Shown: positions 62,973-64,000 of the stretch, piece after piece | Layout: each line of letters starts with the position of its first letter | Position numbering within the stretch: the stretch's first letter is position 1 | Assembly (NCBI RefSeq): GCF_965263005.1 | Contig: NZ_OZ253579.1 | Location: 2,232,001 to 2,296,000 of the forward strand | Source of the DNA: Rariloculus sp965263005 | GTDB taxonomy: Bacteria > Pseudomonadota > Gammaproteobacteria > Steroidobacterales > Rariloculaceae | Length of the DNA: 64,000 nt | Direction of reading: 5' to 3' | The notes under the pieces: generated by a model | Seen by the model: the letters and a program-made list of their open reading frames with translations, nothing else | Told to the model about the DNA's origin: nothing | The model's database searches: none | Program-made: the position numbers and the translations under genes

Positions 62973-63620
62973 TTACGCTTCGGCGGCTTCCGGGCTTTCG
63001 ATTTCTCGACGGAGCCAGCGTTGGAATTCGGCCGGGTTCGCCGCAAACCGGTGGTGCGGGACGGTCGTCCAGTCATCGTCGACCTGCAGCACGAAGGTCG
63101 GAAACCCGGCGGCGCCGACGCGCTGCATGAGGGCGCGCGTTGCGCCGATGTGCGCGTCGACGTCAACGTACCCGAACGCTTCTTCGAAAGCCCCCCGATC
63201 GAGTCCGCACTCGGCTGCGATGTCGCAGAGGACTGTGCCGTCGACGACACGGTGGCCGTGTTCGTAGTGCGCATGCTGAATGCCGGAGAGCATCGCCAGT
63301 GCCTTCGACTCGTCGAGCGACTCGGCCGCGAGCACGGCGGTGACCGTCGGCCTCGAATCGAGAACGAGCTCCGGATCGATCAATAGCCCGGACAGGTAGG
63401 CATCGCCGAAGGGTTGACCGCTCATCGCCGCAATTCTCGCATCGGCTTGCCGAATGTAGCGGCGCATCTCATCGGGAAGCTTCGTCGGTCGAGGCCAGAG
63501 CCCGCCCGCGTGCAGATGGAGCTGCAGGCTCGCAACGTCATTGCAGCCTCTCGCCAGGGGTTCCGCGCCGTAGCACCATCCGCAGAGCGGATCGTAGATG
63601 TAGTGCATAATCGCGGTCAT
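62973..63620 (-). CDS. DsbA/FrnE-family thioredoxin-fold protein
   Basis: 215 residues. N-terminal CxxC in YDPLCGWCYGAEP (Cys13-Cys16), an all-helical insert, and the C-terminal cis-Pro region GAAGFPTFVLQVDDDW. No signal peptide is seen, so it is probably cytoplasmic, as for FrnE-like proteins that act as disulphide isomerases or oxidoreductases. The gene stands alone. Confidence 0.88.
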   Translation of the reverse strand: MTAIMHYIYDPLCGWCYGAEPLARGCNDVASLQLHLHAGGLWPRPTKLPDEMRRYIRQADARIAAMSGQPFGDAYLSGLLIDPELVLDSRPTVTAVLAAESLDESKALAMLSGIQHAHYEHGHRVVDGTVLCDIAAECGLDRGAFEEAFGYVDVDAHIGATRALMQRVGAAGFPTFVLQVDDDWTTVPHHRFAANPAEFQRWLRREIESPEAAEA

Positions 63621-63766
63621 GGCGCCTGGTTTCCGGACTCGCGCAGTGCGCTAATGGACTATCGAAGATGGCCAGTCTAGCATTCCGGGCAGTCGCCGGC
63701 GAAGCGGCGAAGGCACGGGCAGTGGCCGCGAACTCGCCCGAAACGCTGTCTCGGACATGGGGAAAA

Positions 63767-64000
63767 ATGATGAAGCTGAACAAAACACACGCCCTGTTTT
63801 TGTGCGTTGTCGCATCGCCGATGCTATTCGGTCAGGCTGTCGCGCAATTGTTGCCGGGTGAGCGGGACGCCGTCATCACGGCCATTCCGGGCGTCGTTGC
63901 GGCCGACGCGACGTGGGAAATCGTCTGGGCCGACTTTTTCACGGCAGATGGCATCGTGGGCACGCCGGACGGCGGCGTGCTGTTCGCCCAGGAGCAGACC
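63767..64000 (+). CDS. Start of an exported protein, possibly SMP-30-like (cut by window edge)
   Basis: ATG at 63767 (GGGGA upstream; a second ATG at 63770 is equivalent) opens a frame with a signal peptide ending near AVAQ, then ITAIPGVVAADATWEIVWADFFTADGIVGTPDGGVLFAQEQT. The pattern TADGxVGTPDGGVLF resembles the first blade of SMP-30/gluconolactonase-type beta-propellers. 78 codons lie inside the window, so the call is tentative. Confidence 0.6.
   Translation, partial: MMKLNKTHALFLCVVASPMLFGQAVAQLLPGERDAVITAIPGVVAADATWEIVWADFFTADGIVGTPDGGVLFAQEQT

Overview
The window is GC-rich, densely coded DNA with proteobacterial-style gene structure: short spacers, ATGA and GTGA start-stop overlaps, and clear Shine-Dalgarno sites. 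Gene content (RND pump with a FadR-type regulator, DUF6152 proteins, many Tat or Sec exported enzymes, an aryl polyene pigment cluster) points to an uncultured gammaproteobacterium. That placement is inference. No rRNA, tRNA, CRISPR array or phage gene was recognised.

Layout. 1-3.1 kb: minus-strand DUF1592/DUF1552 pair, the DUF1552 gene cut by the window edge. 3.4-7.2 kb: fatty acid desaturase, EthD-like protein, DUF1499 protein and an unknown Tat-exported protein. 7.2-12.4 kb: regulator-adaptor-RND pump operon with two FadR-type operators in front of the regulator. 12.6-41.2 kb: an accessory region of exported proteins. It holds seven members of an unnamed exported family (signature DGRxHP...GxSIGxWxGDTLVV), mixed with five DUF6152 proteins (one broken by a stop codon). 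It also holds a Tat-exported ThDP enzyme with a cytochrome c, a cytochrome-PQQ dehydrogenase, CMD-like proteins, a metallo-beta-lactamase-fold hydrolase, an MscS channel, CstA, an amidohydrolase lipoprotein, and a second DUF1592/DUF1552 pair led by an ankyrin protein. Three gene relics lie here.

41.4-59.8 kb: an aryl polyene (APE/xanthomonadin-type) type II polyketide cluster. It has a flavin halogenase-like enzyme, a chain-length-factor-like KS, a lysophospholipid-type acyltransferase, two ACPs, a COG4648 membrane protein, an AMP-ligase, two dehydratases, a glycosyltransferase-acyltransferase fusion, a thioesterase, a LolA-like carrier, an MMPL exporter, a DUF3261 lipoprotein, two ketosynthases, a ketoreductase and a phosphopantetheinyl transferase. 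The halogenase keeps the lysine and WxWxIP signatures, so a halogenated pigment is plausible. A minus-strand galE and a palindrome-ended repeat split the cluster. 59.9-64 kb: an FG-GAP protein, a PQQ sugar dehydrogenase, a DsbA-family protein and the start of an exported protein.

A repeat family of about 160 bp with 23-bp perfect terminal inverted repeats has two full copies and three decayed or partial copies. Four of the five lie between convergent genes, three with an end on or touching a stop codon, and the inner arm bases covary between the two full copies.
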